From Pseudoalteromonas sp. S16_S37 (GTDB taxonomy: Bacteria > Pseudomonadota > Gammaproteobacteria > Enterobacterales > Alteromonadaceae), in assembly GCF_014694405.1 (NCBI RefSeq), contig NZ_JAAUWV010000002.1, positions 174,664 through 238,663 on the forward strand: a DNA stretch of 64,000 nt, written 5' to 3'. A model generated the notes under the pieces. It saw only the letters and a list, made by a program, of their open reading frames with translations. It had not been told where the DNA came from and did not search any database. Positions 37,074 through 46,558 of the stretch are shown in pieces. Each line of letters opens with the position of its first letter. Position 1 is the stretch's first letter. Both the position numbers and the translations under genes were made by a program.

Positions 37074-37220
37074 ATGGCTACCGTGCTAACGGCTGAATTT
37101 GAAAGTTCCTGTAATTCATTGTCGATTCATTTGATGACTTCTACTTTATCAAGTGATGAACAAAGCTGTGCTGCGCCATTTGAATTAAGCACCAACCTAA
37201 TGCAAAGAGTAGAATTATGA
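37074..37220 (+). CDS. 48-codon ORF of unknown function in the place of kdsC
   Basis: A frame for a 48-aa Ser/Thr/Leu-rich protein begins at the ATG touching the kdsD stop (TAAATG) and ends in a TGA that overlaps the lptC start (ATGA). AGGAG sits 8 bp before its start, inside kdsD, so translation is likely. It has two cysteines (positions 13 and 32) and no predicted membrane helix or known motif. It shows no resemblance to KdsC, whose gene normally fills this place, and the other frames show no KdsC remains. It may be a small gene, or a chance frame filling the scar of a kdsC deletion while preserving coupling. I do not recognise it. Confidence 0.6.
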   Translation: MATVLTAEFESSCNSLSIHLMTSTLSSDEQSCAAPFELSTNLMQRVEL

Positions 37221-37771
37221 GTAGTCATCGCGTCGCCCTGTTTATCATATTCGTCGCTGCAATGACTTGGCTTTGGTATCCCTTTTTGACACAAACAACG
37301 CCTAAAACACGAAATCAAAGCGATGTTATTGCTAAGCCAGATTATATCGCAACACAGTTAGAGCAAACATCATACAATGAAGCTGGTATTCGCAGTTATA
37401 CTGTGACCGCTGATAAAATGGAGCTCTATCAAGAGCTTGGATTTAGTCATTTTACAATGCCGGTATTTACGCTTTACAACGGTCCACAGAATTGGCTTAT
37501 ATCTTCTAAAGAAGCCACTTTATATGAGAACAATACCTTAATGTTAGAAGGCAATGTCGAAGCTAGAAATCTAACCACAGGTGCGATGATAACTTTGATA
37601 AAAGCGGACAACATCCGTGTTGAAATAGACGAAAGACTGATGCAATCAGAGCGCCCGGTTGAGATTACCGGCCCAAGTTTAAAAATCACTGGCAAAGGCC
37701 TATATGCTGATTTAAACACTGATATCATTGAACTTATTAACCATACACGAACCATTTATTATGACCAATAA
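37217..37771 (+). CDS. lptC: LPS export protein LptC
   Basis: 184-aa bitopic inner-membrane protein with one N-terminal helix (VALFIIFVAAMTWLWYPF) and a periplasmic beta-jellyroll (YTVTADKMELY, NNTLMLEGNVEA, ITGPSLKITGKGLYADL). It receives LPS from LptB2FG and hands it to LptA. Its ATG overlaps the stop of the 48-codon frame; its stop lies 11 nt inside lptA. Confidence 0.92.
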   Translation: MSSHRVALFIIFVAAMTWLWYPFLTQTTPKTRNQSDVIAKPDYIATQLEQTSYNEAGIRSYTVTADKMELYQELGFSHFTMPVFTLYNGPQNWLISSKEATLYENNTLMLEGNVEARNLTTGAMITLIKADNIRVEIDERLMQSERPVEITGPSLKITGKGLYADLNTDIIELINHTRTIYYDQ

Positions 37772-38288
37772 ACTTATTATTACTGCCATACTTGTTGGAG
37801 CGATGTTGTGCCAACCTAGCTTCGCTCAACAGAGCAGCATTGCCAATGAAGTTTCTATAAAAGCGGGCAAACAACAGGCTCAGCTTAAAACTAACATAGG
37901 TATTTTTGAGCAAAATGTAGAGATAATTCACGGTAGCCGTAAAATTAACGCAGACAGATTGGAAGTCCATCGCCGCGAGGAGCTAGGTGACAATAAGCAG
38001 TTATTGGTAGCTACGGGCACACCCGCTCGCTTTTCAGAAACGCAACCTGATGGCAGTATATTAACCGCCAGTGCCTCGGAAATTCGCTATGATGTTGCTA
38101 ATCGCACCTTAATAATAAAAGGCAATGCGACTATCAACCAAGCAGGGCAAATTATCAAAGCTCAGTCAATCACTTACGATATGGATAAACAACTGATCAG
38201 TGCCGAACGCGGCGAACAAGACAGTGCAAGAGTACATACCATTCTCGTACCTGAGAAAAAAACCAAGTCAGTAGGGCAAGGTAACTAA
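37761..38288 (+). CDS. lptA: LPS transport periplasmic protein LptA
   Basis: 175-aa exported jellyroll protein forming the periplasmic bridge for LPS. The start at 37761 gives a signal peptide ending PSFA-QQ; an in-frame ATG at 37728 would add residues inside lptC and is not favoured. OstA-like repeats are visible ([47 protein letters not shown]). Overlaps lptC and is 2 bp ahead of lptB. Confidence 0.93.
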   Translation: MTNKLIITAILVGAMLCQPSFAQQSSIANEVSIKAGKQQAQLKTNIGIFEQNVEIIHGSRKINADRLEVHRREELGDNKQLLVATGTPARFSETQPDGSILTASASEIRYDVANRTLIIKGNATINQAGQIIKAQSITYDMDKQLISAERGEQDSARVHTILVPEKKTKSVGQGN

Positions 38289-38290
38289 CT

Positions 38291-39016
38291 ATGAGTGTAT
38301 TAACTGCAACTGCTTTGGCAAAAAGCTATAAGGGCCGACAGGTTGTTAAAAATGTCAGTCTCACCGTTGAAGCGGGTAGTATAGTCGGTTTGCTCGGGCC
38401 AAATGGAGCAGGTAAAACGACAAGTTTCTATATGATTGTTGGATTAGTACCCAGTGATCATGGCAAAGTCTGTATTAATGACCATGATATCACTTTGTTA
38501 CCAATGCATAACCGTGCCCGTTTAGGCATTGGTTATCTGCCACAAGAGTCATCTATTTTTAGAAAACTGACTGTCTATCAAAACCTAATGGCCATTTTAG
38601 AAACTCGTAACTCGCTCAATAAAGAAGCTCGCGAGCAAATTTTAAATGAGCTGCTGGATGAATTTAATATTCAACACATCAGAGATAGTTTGGGTATGGC
38701 ACTGTCGGGTGGCGAGCGTCGTCGAGTAGAAATTGCTCGCGCTTTAGCCGCAAATCCCAAGTTTATTCTTTTAGATGAGCCTTTTGCTGGTGTTGATCCT
38801 ATTTCAGTGTTAGATATAAAGAAAATAATTGAACATCTTAAAAATAGAGGCATAGGCGTACTTATTACCGATCATAATGTTCGAGAAACCCTTGATGTAT
38901 GTGAAAAAGCTTACATTGTGTCACACGGTGAACTGATTGCATCCGGTACCCCTGAACATGTTTTAGCGGATCAAACGGTCAGAGATGTCTACCTTGGTGA
39001 GCAATTCAAGCTATAG
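38291..39016 (+). CDS. lptB: LPS export ABC transporter ATPase LptB
   Basis: 241-aa ATPase energising LPS extraction. Walker [11 protein letters not shown]-loop [17 protein letters not shown], signature [16 protein letters not shown], Walker [14 protein letters not shown] and switch His ITDHNVRET are all intact; the ERRR signature is LptB-typical. Follows lptA directly. Confidence 0.97.
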   Translation: MSVLTATALAKSYKGRQVVKNVSLTVEAGSIVGLLGPNGAGKTTSFYMIVGLVPSDHGKVCINDHDITLLPMHNRARLGIGYLPQESSIFRKLTVYQNLMAILETRNSLNKEAREQILNELLDEFNIQHIRDSLGMALSGGERRRVEIARALAANPKFILLDEPFAGVDPISVLDIKKIIEHLKNRGIGVLITDHNVRETLDVCEKAYIVSHGELIASGTPEHVLADQTVRDVYLGEQFKL

Positions 39017-39072
39017 TTAATATACGCTTAGTCACAATAATAATAGAGAACAAGAAGGATTGTTAAAGGTAC

Positions 39073-40590
39073 ATGAGGCAATCGTTACAGCTGCGCATGG
39101 GGCAGCAACTTACCATGACACCACAGCTACAGCAGGCTATTCGTTTGTTGCAGTTGAGTACGCTGGATTTACAACAAGAGATACAAGAAGCGCTGGATAG
39201 TAACCCGCTTCTTGAAGTAGATGAGTCTGATTCAGATTCAGACCTAGGTGCATCAAACGGCGAACACGAAAAAAATGGTAAAGATAATAGTCATGACGAC
39301 ACACATTCTGATAATCAGGATGTTGAGCCCGTTAGCGACTATGAAATTGACTCTGATGCTGCACTAAGTAAAGAGACACTCAGTGACGAACTAGCTATGG
39401 ATGTAACATGGGACGAATACATGAGTGCAGCCCCCGCCTCTAGCAGCGGTCCCATGCCTGAGGACGAAACCATCTATCAAGGTGAGACAACTGAAACATT
39501 ACACGAGTATTTAATGTGGCAGCTCGAGCTCACTCCTTTTAGCCCTACAGATCGTGGTATCGCAGTGGCAATCGTTGAGGCTATTGATGATAATGGTACG
39601 CTAACGCTTAGCACCGAAGACATTTTAGAAAGCTTAAACGATGGCAACAGTGGTGAACTCATCGAACTAGATGAAGTAGAGGCCGTACTTAAACGGATCC
39701 AACTGTTTGACCCTGTTGGTATCGGTGCTCGCTCATTGCAAGAGTGCTTATGCATTCAGCTGAATCAATTTGATCCAAAAACAACTCCCTGGTTGAATGA
39801 AACAAAGATGATCCTCAATGAGCACATTGATTTGCTAGCAAGTCGTGATTACCGCACTTTGATGAAAAAAACGAAACTCAAGGAAGCCGATCTCAAAGAA
39901 GTAATGACACTAATTCACTCTTTGAATCCTAAGCCAGCAGCAAGCATCATCAGAGAAGAGTCTGAGTACGTTATTCCTGATGTTTCAGTGAAAAAGGTTA
40001 AAGGCCGGTGGGTTGTTGAGTTAAACCCTGACTGCATGCCCAAAATTCGTGTGAATGATCATTATGCTGCCATGTCTCGCTCGGTCAAATCTAGCACCGA
40101 TAGTCAGTTTATTCGTTCACATTTACAAGAAGCCAAATGGTTCATTAAAAGCTTAGAAAGTAGAAATGAAACATTAATGAAAGTTACTAATTGCATTGTG
40201 CAACAACAACAGGCATTCTTTGAACATGGCCCAGAAGCAATGCGACCTATGGTGTTAAACGATGTGGCCGAGATGGTTGAAATGCACGAGTCGACTATAT
40301 CTCGCGTAACCACACAAAAATATATGCACACACCCAGAGGCATCTTCGAGTTGAAATATTTCTTCTCAAGCCATGTTAGTACTGAAAACGGAGGTGAGTG
40401 CTCATCTACAGCTATCCGAGCGCTTATCAAAAAGCTAATTGCTGCAGAAAATACCGCAAAACCGTTAAGCGATAGTAAAATAGCAGACATATTAGCGGAG
40501 CAAGGAATAAAGGTGGCCCGACGCACCATAGCCAAATATCGGGAGTCGTTAGCCATTCCACCGTCTAATCAGCGAAAAAGCCTGATTTAG
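39073..40590 (+). CDS. rpoN: RNA polymerase sigma-54 factor
   Basis: 505-aa alternative sigma factor requiring enhancer-binding activators. The Gln/Leu-rich region I ([35 protein letters not shown]) is complete, an acidic region II of about 80 residues follows, then the core-binding and DNA-binding domains, ending with the RpoN box [12 protein letters not shown]. It is 56 bp after lptB and precedes hpf-ptsN-rapZ-npr, the classic arrangement. Confidence 0.98.
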   Translation: MRQSLQLRMGQQLTMTPQLQQAIRLLQLSTLDLQQEIQEALDSNPLLEVDESDSDSDLGASNGEHEKNGKDNSHDDTHSDNQDVEPVSDYEIDSDAALSKETLSDELAMDVTWDEYMSAAPASSSGPMPEDETIYQGETTETLHEYLMWQLELTPFSPTDRGIAVAIVEAIDDNGTLTLSTEDILESLNDGNSGELIELDEVEAVLKRIQLFDPVGIGARSLQECLCIQLNQFDPKTTPWLNETKMILNEHIDLLASRDYRTLMKKTKLKEADLKEVMTLIHSLNPKPAASIIREESEYVIPDVSVKKVKGRWVVELNPDCMPKIRVNDHYAAMSRSVKSSTDSQFIRSHLQEAKWFIKSLESRNETLMKVTNCIVQQQQAFFEHGPEAMRPMVLNDVAEMVEMHESTISRVTTQKYMHTPRGIFELKYFFSSHVSTENGGECSSTAIRALIKKLIAAENTAKPLSDSKIADILAEQGIKVARRTIAKYRESLAIPPSNQRKSLI

Positions 40591-40616
40591 GCGATTACCA
40601 AAGAAGGAAAATGCTT

Positions 40617-40904
40617 ATGCAACTAAATTTAACTGGTCGTCACGTAGAAATCACAGATTCATTAAGAGACTATGTCAACAACAAGTTTGCGAAGCTAGAA
40701 AGGCACTTTGACCACATTAATAACGTGCATGTGATCCTAGATGTTGAGAAGCTTGTACAAAAAGCTGAAGCTACCTTGCATGTTAATGGTGCAGAGCTGT
40801 TCGCTTCAACCGAACATCAAGACATGTACGCCGCGATCGACAGCTTAATTGATAAACTAGATCGCCAAGTAATTAAACATAAAGAGAAGCTTACTCGACA
40901 CTAA
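40617..40904 (+). CDS. hpf: Ribosome hibernation promoting factor, short form
   Basis: 95-aa protein that binds the 30S decoding region in stationary phase and promotes 100S dimers. The family opening MQLNLTGRHVEIT and DMYAAIDSLIDKLDRQ are clear. An ATG at 40611 lies too near AAGGA, so 40617, which has good spacing and matches family starts, is used. Short form without the long C-terminal dimerisation domain. Confidence 0.95.
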   Translation: MQLNLTGRHVEITDSLRDYVNNKFAKLERHFDHINNVHVILDVEKLVQKAEATLHVNGAELFASTEHQDMYAAIDSLIDKLDRQVIKHKEKLTRH

Positions 40905-40906
40905 TC

Positions 40907-41359
40907 ATGAAATTAAGCTCTATAATAAGTAAGGACTGCACCAAAGCTGCGGTCCTTTTTAATAGCAAAAAACGCGTACTAGAGTACATTAGCGAGCTTG
41001 CACACGAGCAGCTACCCGATTTGAACCCACATGATATTCTTAATGCTTTAATGACTAGAGAAAAGCTAGGAAGCACAGGCATCGGTAAAGGTATCGCAAT
41101 TCCTCATGGTCGCCTTGAAGGCATTAGCCAAGTGACGGCCATGTTATTGGTCAACCAACAGGGTGTCCCGTTTGATGCTATCGATAACCGACCTGTAGAT
41201 ATCTTTCTCGCTTTAATCGTTCCTGAAGGTGATAACGAGCAACATTTAAAGACGTTAGCTGCCATTGCGGAGAAATTAAATAACAAAGAATTTTGTAAAC
41301 AGTTACGGAACGCTGGTAATGATGAGGAACTTTATGCCATTATTGCTTCTGCAGATTAG
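40907..41359 (+). CDS. ptsN: Nitrogen-PTS EIIA component
   Basis: 150-aa EIIA-Ntr phosphoprotein; the phosphorylated His67 is in GIAIPHGRL and the ExLGSTGIGKG segment precedes it. It receives phosphate from Npr and regulates potassium uptake and other targets. 2 bp after hpf, in the rpoN operon. Confidence 0.96.
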   Translation: MKLSSIISKDCTKAAVLFNSKKRVLEYISELAHEQLPDLNPHDILNALMTREKLGSTGIGKGIAIPHGRLEGISQVTAMLLVNQQGVPFDAIDNRPVDIFLALIVPEGDNEQHLKTLAAIAEKLNNKEFCKQLRNAGNDEELYAIIASAD

Positions 41360-41377
41360 GTTACCAAGAGAAGCATA

Positions 41378-42223
41378 ATGGAATTAATCATCATTAGCGG
41401 CCGCTCTGGTTCGGGTAAATCAGTAGCGCTGCGCGTATTAGAAGACTTAGGTTATTATTGTGTAGATAATATCCCAGTAAACTTGTTGCCATCTTTAGTG
41501 CGCAGTGTATCTGACAACTTCGATAAAATTGCGGTCAGTATCGATGTACGTAACCTGCCCAAAGAACAGCAAGATTTTAATGATATTCTCGAATATCTTC
41601 CTGGCTTTGCTAATCCAATGCTGTTCTATTTAGACAGTGACGATAACACGCTTATCAGGCGCTTTTCTGAGACCCGCCGCTTGCACCCGCTATCAATGCA
41701 TGATCTTCCTTTAGACTTAGCAATACGAGAAGAAAAGCAGCTGCTTGATGTGCTAACCACTCGTGCAGATGTATTGATTGACACCACAGATTTAAGCGTA
41801 CACCAATTAGCCGAGACAATACGTGAGCGTATCTTGGGTAAAAAAGACAAGCAGCTAATTGTTACATTTCAGTCTTTTGGGTTTAAACATGGTATTCCTA
41901 AAGAAGCCGATTACGTGTTTGATGCACGCTTTTTACCAAACCCACATTGGGAGCCTGAACTTAAGCCTTTGACAGGGTTAGATCAGCCAGTTAAAGATTA
42001 TTTGGCAAGTCATAGTATTGTGCAAAAATTTACTTGGCAGATTCAAACATTTGTACAAACTTGGCTGCCACATCTTGAGCGTAATAATCGCAGCTATCTA
42101 ACCATCGCAATAGGCTGTACTGGTGGCCAGCATCGTTCAGTTTATTTAGCGCAAACTATCGGTGAGAGCTTTGCTCGCACGCATCCAAACATAAAAATTC
42201 GCCACAGAGAGCAAGACAAATAA
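41378..42223 (+). CDS. rapZ: RNase adapter protein RapZ
   Basis: 281-aa P-loop protein (GRSGSGKS at residues 8-15). In E. coli it guides RNase E to the GlmZ sRNA and so controls GlmS and amino-sugar supply. The C-terminal domain FQSFGFKHGIPKEADYVFDARFLPNP and GCTGGQHRSVYLA is diagnostic. Downstream of ptsN and before npr. Confidence 0.96.
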   Translation: MELIIISGRSGSGKSVALRVLEDLGYYCVDNIPVNLLPSLVRSVSDNFDKIAVSIDVRNLPKEQQDFNDILEYLPGFANPMLFYLDSDDNTLIRRFSETRRLHPLSMHDLPLDLAIREEKQLLDVLTTRADVLIDTTDLSVHQLAETIRERILGKKDKQLIVTFQSFGFKHGIPKEADYVFDARFLPNPHWEPELKPLTGLDQPVKDYLASHSIVQKFTWQIQTFVQTWLPHLERNNRSYLTIAIGCTGGQHRSVYLAQTIGESFARTHPNIKIRHREQDK

Positions 42224-42226
42224 CCT

Positions 42227-42499
42227 ATGCGTTGTGAAGATACTTTTTTAATTCAAAATAAATGTGGTCTACATGCCAGAGCCGCTTCCGTATTGGCACA
42301 ACTTGCTATTAAATTTGATGCCCAAATAACACTATACCAAGACGACAAATCCGCTGATGGCAACAGTGTGCTCGCCTTGCTCTTACTTGAAAGTAGCCAA
42401 GGTAAAGAAGTTAAAGTGGTCTGTGATGGTCCCGATGCACAAGGTGCATTGCAAGCAATAGGCGAACTTATCGCACAAAAGTTTTATGAACAAGAATAA
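42227..42499 (+). CDS. npr: Nitrogen-PTS phosphocarrier protein Npr
   Basis: 90-aa HPr-like protein; the active His16 is in NKCGLHARAASVLA and DGNSVLALLLLESSQGKEV is the second motif. There is no serine-phosphorylation signature of Gram-positive HPr. Last gene of the rpoN block, 3 bp after rapZ. Confidence 0.95.
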   Translation: MRCEDTFLIQNKCGLHARAASVLAQLAIKFDAQITLYQDDKSADGNSVLALLLLESSQGKEVKVVCDGPDAQGALQAIGELIAQKFYEQE

Positions 42500-42582
42500 G
42501 TTAGCTCTGTGGTAAAGCAATTAAAATTCCCCTATACCTTGGTAAGCTGTCCGTATTTAAGTTAAACTCTTAGTCGTGAAGC

Positions 42583-42638
42583 GTGCCTAACTTTCCAACC
42601 ATATCTTAGCTGGCTCTTCAGCTTTTCTTCTTAGGCAC
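42583..42638 (+). promoter_or_regulatory. Structured leader upstream of mgtE
   Basis: Perfect 8-bp long-range pairing GTGCCTAA (42583-42590) with TTAGGCAC (42631-42638) encloses a small hairpin AGCTG-GCTCTT-CAGCT (42608-42623). It lies 34 bp before the mgtE ATG. A Mg2+-related or general regulatory RNA is possible; no known riboswitch class was recognised. Confidence 0.45.
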
Positions 42639-42672
42639 TAAAATTAAAACATCAATGTATTGAAGGAAGCCT

Positions 42673-44031
42673 ATGCCTGAAGCCCTTGAACAAGACTATA
42701 CACTGCAACAACTGCAACAAGTAACGCAGGCTTTAAATAGTGGGCAGTTTGTTCAAGTTAGGCGTATTTTGGCTGAAACGGCTCCCTGTGATACAGCCCT
42801 GCTTTTAGAGTCTTCGCCTCATAAAGTTCGTCGTCAATTGTGGCAGCTTGTCGATCCTGACATCCAAGGTGATGTACTCGAAGAGCTGTCTGAAGATGTG
42901 CGTTTGAGCATTATTGTTCAAATGGAACCTGAACTGATCGCTGCCGCAACCGAAGATATGGATGACGACGATTTAGGTGAAGTTTTAAGAAGCTTACCTG
43001 AAACTGTTTATCAAGATGTTGTCGGGGCAATGGACTCCCAAGACAGGGAACGTGCGACGCTCGCTTTGTCATATCAAGAGCGCTCTGCTGGCGCTTTGAT
43101 GAATACCGATACGGTAACCATCCGACCGGATGTGTCTTTGGACGTTGTTTTACGCTATTTGCGTTTACGAGGAACATTACCTGAAGGCACCGATGACTTA
43201 TATGTGGTTGATAAAGACAATTGCTTTATTGGTGCGCTGTCTTTAAATAGCTTGCTAACTAACTCTCCGGATAAGTTAGTAAGCGAATTAATGGATACGG
43301 ATAAAGAGTCTATTCCTATCACTATGGATGAGACTGAAGTTGCGCAACTATTTGAACGCTATAACTGGATCTCAGCTGCGGTTGTTGATGATAATGCGCA
43401 TCTATTAGGACGTATTACTATCGATGACATCGTTGATGTAATTCGTGAAGATGCAGAGCACAGCTTAATGAGCATGGCGGGTCTAGATGATGAAGAAGAT
43501 ACCTTCGCGCCTGTATTCAAAAGCTCAAAACGACGCTCGATTTGGTTAGGTATAAACTTACTAACCGCCTTACTCGCTGCATTTGTTGCCAGCTTTTTCG
43601 AAAACACCCTCGATATTTTGCCATTTTTAGCCGTACTAAATGGCATCGTACCAAGCATGGGGGGAGTCGCAGGGAGCCAAACATTAACCTTAGTTATTCG
43701 TGGTATTGCACTGGGTCACATTAACCAAACAAACCAACGTTTTATTCTCAGTAAAGAACTGGCTATCGGCGCACTCAACGGTGTTCTATGGTCAATTTTG
43801 ATCGCAGGCGTAGTGGCATTATGGCAATGGGATTTTGTACTTGGTGCAGTTATTGCTTTCGCAATGTTTATGAATCTACTCGCTGCAGGTATCGCAGGTG
43901 CTAGTATTCCAATTATTCTAAAACGTATGAATATAGACCCTGCCCTAGCTGGCAGTGTTGTACTCACAACTGTTACCGATATTGTTGGGATTTTTGCATT
44001 TTTAGGCACCGCAACTTGGTTCTTAGTTTAA
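42673..44031 (+). CDS. mgtE: Magnesium transporter MgtE
   Basis: 452-aa Mg2+ channel. Soluble N-domain with superhelical repeats (about 1-135), two CBS domains (about 137-258) that sense Mg2+, a plug helix and five transmembrane helices. The pore motif is seen in PSMGGVAGSQTLTLVIRG and the last segment has the family-type NLLAAGIAGASIPIIL and DPALAGSVVLTTVTDIVG. AAGGAAG precedes the start. Monocistronic with a bidirectional terminator. Confidence 0.95.
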   Translation: MPEALEQDYTLQQLQQVTQALNSGQFVQVRRILAETAPCDTALLLESSPHKVRRQLWQLVDPDIQGDVLEELSEDVRLSIIVQMEPELIAAATEDMDDDDLGEVLRSLPETVYQDVVGAMDSQDRERATLALSYQERSAGALMNTDTVTIRPDVSLDVVLRYLRLRGTLPEGTDDLYVVDKDNCFIGALSLNSLLTNSPDKLVSELMDTDKESIPITMDETEVAQLFERYNWISAAVVDDNAHLLGRITIDDIVDVIREDAEHSLMSMAGLDDEEDTFAPVFKSSKRRSIWLGINLLTALLAAFVASFFENTLDILPFLAVLNGIVPSMGGVAGSQTLTLVIRGIALGHINQTNQRFILSKELAIGALNGVLWSILIAGVVALWQWDFVLGAVIAFAMFMNLLAAGIAGASIPIILKRMNIDPALAGSVVLTTVTDIVGIFAFLGTATWFLV

Positions 44032-44034
44032 AGC

Positions 44035-44057
44035 AAAAGGAGCCTCAGGCTCCTTTT
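44035..44057. terminator. Bidirectional terminator, mgtE / pmbA
   Basis: AAAAGGAGCC-TCA-GGCTCCTTTT perfect stem between convergent genes, with T-runs both ways. Confidence 0.9.
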
Positions 44058-44065
44058 TCAAAATA

Positions 44066-45415
44066 CTAAGCACCTGCAACTTGCATAGAATCAATAAGTA
44101 CTGAGCCAGTTTGGACACTGCCACGATATTCAATGTCACCGCCTATCGCTTGCACACCAAGAAACATGTCTTTTAAGTTACCAGCAATAGTGATTTCGCT
44201 TACTGGGTACTGTATTTGCCCATTCTCAACCCAAAATCCCCCCGCACCTCGCGAATAGTCACCAGTTACAGTACTGACTCCTTGACCCATTAATTCTGTA
44301 ACTAATAAACCAGTGCCCATTTCCTTCAGTAAGGCAGATAGATCATCATGCGTTTGCTGCACCAGCCAATTATGAATACCGCCGGCATGACCTGTCGCTG
44401 TCATACCTAATCGACGGGCTGCATAGCTGGCTAATAGATAAGTTTGTAACTCTCCACCATGAATGATATCTCGGTCTATCGTTTTAACACCTTCACTATC
44501 AAATGGGCTTGAAGCAAGGCCTTTTAGCAAATGAGGACGCTCAGTAATATTGACACACGAGTTAAATACTTGCTTACCTAGTTGGTCCAATAAAAAGCTC
44601 GATTTACGATACAAAGCGCCACCACCAATCGCAGAAACAAGGTGCCCAAACAGGCTATTTGCGATATCTGCACGAAATATAACAGGGGTTTTCATGGTCG
44701 GCAGTTTTTGACTATTTAACTTGGCCAAAGTCGACTGCGCCGCTTCTAAGCCCACCTCAGTAGCAGACTTTAAGCCTTGTTGCTCACGGGAAATGGTGTA
44801 AGCAGAGTCTCGTTGCATTTGCTCGCCGTCTTTGCCAATAACAACTGTACTGAGTGTATGACGTGTTCTCGGGAAACCTGCAATCAGTCCATGGCTGTTA
44901 CCATATACTCGCAAACCTTGGTGGCTAGCAAAACTCGCACCATCAGAGTTAACAATGCGCTCATCTGCTCCTAAGGCGGCTTTTTCAGCCTCTAAACACA
45001 TTGCAATCCCTTGTTCAGGCGTAACCTCCCAAGGGTGAAATAAGTCTAAATCTGGGGGAAAGAATTCTAGTAACTCTTTATCTGCAACGCCATTACAAGG
45101 GTCATCGGAAGTAAACTTAGCAATATCAATCGCTTTCTCAACAACTGTTTTAATTGCAGCTGGACTTAAGTCTGCGGTTGATGCATTGCCTTTGTGATTA
45201 CCTACATAAACACTAACACCTAAGCCGCCATCTTGGTTAAACTCAATCGTGTCAACTTCTCCCATACGGGTACTAACAGATAACCCTGATGTACTCGACA
45301 TAGCCGCTTCAGCCGCCGTTGCACCAAGTTTTTTAGCATGGCTTAGGGCCTCTGAAACTGCTTGTTTTACTTCATCTATGTGTTTATAAATTGGGTGTTG
45401 TTGAGATTGCACCAT
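44066..45415 (-). CDS. pmbA: Metalloprotease subunit PmbA (TldE)
   Basis: 449-aa partner of TldD; the TldD/E heterodimer degrades peptides and matures some antibiotics and modified peptides. PmbA lacks the HExxxH zinc site, as is normal for this subunit. Recognised from GLSVSTRMGEVDTIEFNQDGGLGVSVYVG, SSPFDSEGV and GYSRGAGGFWVENGQIQYPVSEITIAGNLKDM-type segments. The start at 45415 has better spacing from a GA-rich site than the ATG at 45424. It is divergent from darP, as in E. coli and relatives. Confidence 0.95.
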   Translation of the reverse strand: MVQSQQHPIYKHIDEVKQAVSEALSHAKKLGATAAEAAMSSTSGLSVSTRMGEVDTIEFNQDGGLGVSVYVGNHKGNASTADLSPAAIKTVVEKAIDIAKFTSDDPCNGVADKELLEFFPPDLDLFHPWEVTPEQGIAMCLEAEKAALGADERIVNSDGASFASHQGLRVYGNSHGLIAGFPRTRHTLSTVVIGKDGEQMQRDSAYTISREQQGLKSATEVGLEAAQSTLAKLNSQKLPTMKTPVIFRADIANSLFGHLVSAIGGGALYRKSSFLLDQLGKQVFNSCVNITERPHLLKGLASSPFDSEGVKTIDRDIIHGGELQTYLLASYAARRLGMTATGHAGGIHNWLVQQTHDDLSALLKEMGTGLLVTELMGQGVSTVTGDYSRGAGGFWVENGQIQYPVSEITIAGNLKDMFLGVQAIGGDIEYRGSVQTGSVLIDSMQVAGA

Positions 45416-45547
45416 CGTTCCCATCTCTTGTAATTTATATGCTTATTTAATGCTAACACACATCTAAACGTTCGCCCCATTATGACAAAGCATTTATGTC
45501 ATAAAATTGGTATACTGAAGTATAAATCGGTAAAACCTGAATAAATC

Positions 45548-46069
45548 ATGGCTAAGCAAAATAAACCAAATATTGAAGAAGAAATCATCTACGTATCTAA
45601 AAGCGAACTTAAACGCGATGCGCAGCAATATCAACAATTAGCACAAGACTTAGCAAGTATGCCTAAAAAGCAGCGGGATAAATTACCTCTAACGGGTGAT
45701 TTGCTTGAAGCTATGGTTGTCGCTGACAAAATTCGCCAAAAAACTGAAGCTTATAGACGTCATATCAACTATATAACCAAAACATTACGTTTAACGGAAA
45801 ATGTAGCTGAAATTGAAGCCGCGATCGCTGTGATGTTAAACAAAAATAACCAAGCTGACGTGCTACTCAATAAAGTAGAACTGATCAGAAACGAGTTGAT
45901 TGAGCAAGGTGACAGCAAAATAAACGACTTACTTGAGCAATACCCAACGCTTGAGCGCCAAAAAATGCGCCAACTGGTGAGACAAGCCAGTAAAGAGTTT
46001 AAAGCTGAAAAACCAGCAAAGGGCTACAAAGAGCTGTTTCAATATTTGAAAGAAGTGATTATGCCTTAA
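45548..46069 (+). CDS. darP: Ribosome-associated protein DarP (YjgA)
   Basis: 173-aa highly charged helical protein, DUF615 family; in E. coli it binds pre-50S particles in late assembly. LPLTGDLLEAMVVADKIRQKTEAYRRHINYI and the C-terminal PTLERQKMRQLVRQASKEFKAEKPAKGYKELFQYLKE are typical. Divergent partner of pmbA and closed by a strong terminator. Confidence 0.94.
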   Translation: MAKQNKPNIEEEIIYVSKSELKRDAQQYQQLAQDLASMPKKQRDKLPLTGDLLEAMVVADKIRQKTEAYRRHINYITKTLRLTENVAEIEAAIAVMLNKNNQADVLLNKVELIRNELIEQGDSKINDLLEQYPTLERQKMRQLVRQASKEFKAEKPAKGYKELFQYLKEVIMP

Positions 46070-46092
46070 TCTTGTCGCACGTATTACTAAAT

Positions 46093-46119
46093 AAAAAACC
46101 AGCATCAGGCTGGTTTTTT
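46093..46119. terminator. Bidirectional terminator, darP / BLUF gene
   Basis: AAAAAACCAGC-N5-GCTGGTTTTTT perfect 11-bp stem, symmetric T-runs, between convergent genes. Confidence 0.9.
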
Positions 46120-46138
46120 ATTTATTGCAGCAAATTTA

Positions 46139-46558
46139 TTATAGCGTTGGTACGGAGCGTTTTAGTTCTAGTAACATCATATAGGCACTCGCCCCCGACA
46201 TCGCATACGGATTAAATTCAGAGGCTTCTGAAAACTTTAAGTTAATTGGTATGGAAATGGTAGAGCTCGGGATGTATCCCATTGTCCAATCGGAAAACTC
46301 TCTAGAGTCTATCTCCCGATAATCAAGCATCACGACATTTTGGTGTCTCTCATCATTCAGAATGCGTTTATATGTCTCGTTAACCTCAGTTCTTGCACCC
46401 TCTAAACATTGTAAAAAATAACTACAGTTAAAGCACAGCACTCCGGTGATATTATGCCTAAGATTATTATGGCGAGCAGATTCGAGAATATCTTCTATCG
46501 TGTGCTGTGAAAAGTTATCACCTATGGTGCTAGCATAAATTAACCTAGTTAAAAACAT
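46139..46558 (-). CDS. Stand-alone BLUF-domain blue-light photoreceptor
   Basis: 139-aa protein made of one BLUF domain (about 1-93) and a short helical tail, with no attached output domain. Flavin-site residues sit at the canonical places: Tyr8 (RLIYAS), Asn32, Gln50 (FLQCLEG), Trp91 and Met93 (DWTMG). It should bind FAD and red-shift on blue light, signalling through a separate partner that cannot be identified here. The start at 46558 gives the family opening and correct spacing from AAGAG; an ATG at 46564 is the alternative. It is a lone gene, between darP and tldD. Confidence 0.92.
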   Translation of the reverse strand: MFLTRLIYASTIGDNFSQHTIEDILESARHNNLRHNITGVLCFNCSYFLQCLEGARTEVNETYKRILNDERHQNVVMLDYREIDSREFSDWTMGYIPSSTISIPINLKFSEASEFNPYAMSGASAYMMLLELKRSVPTL

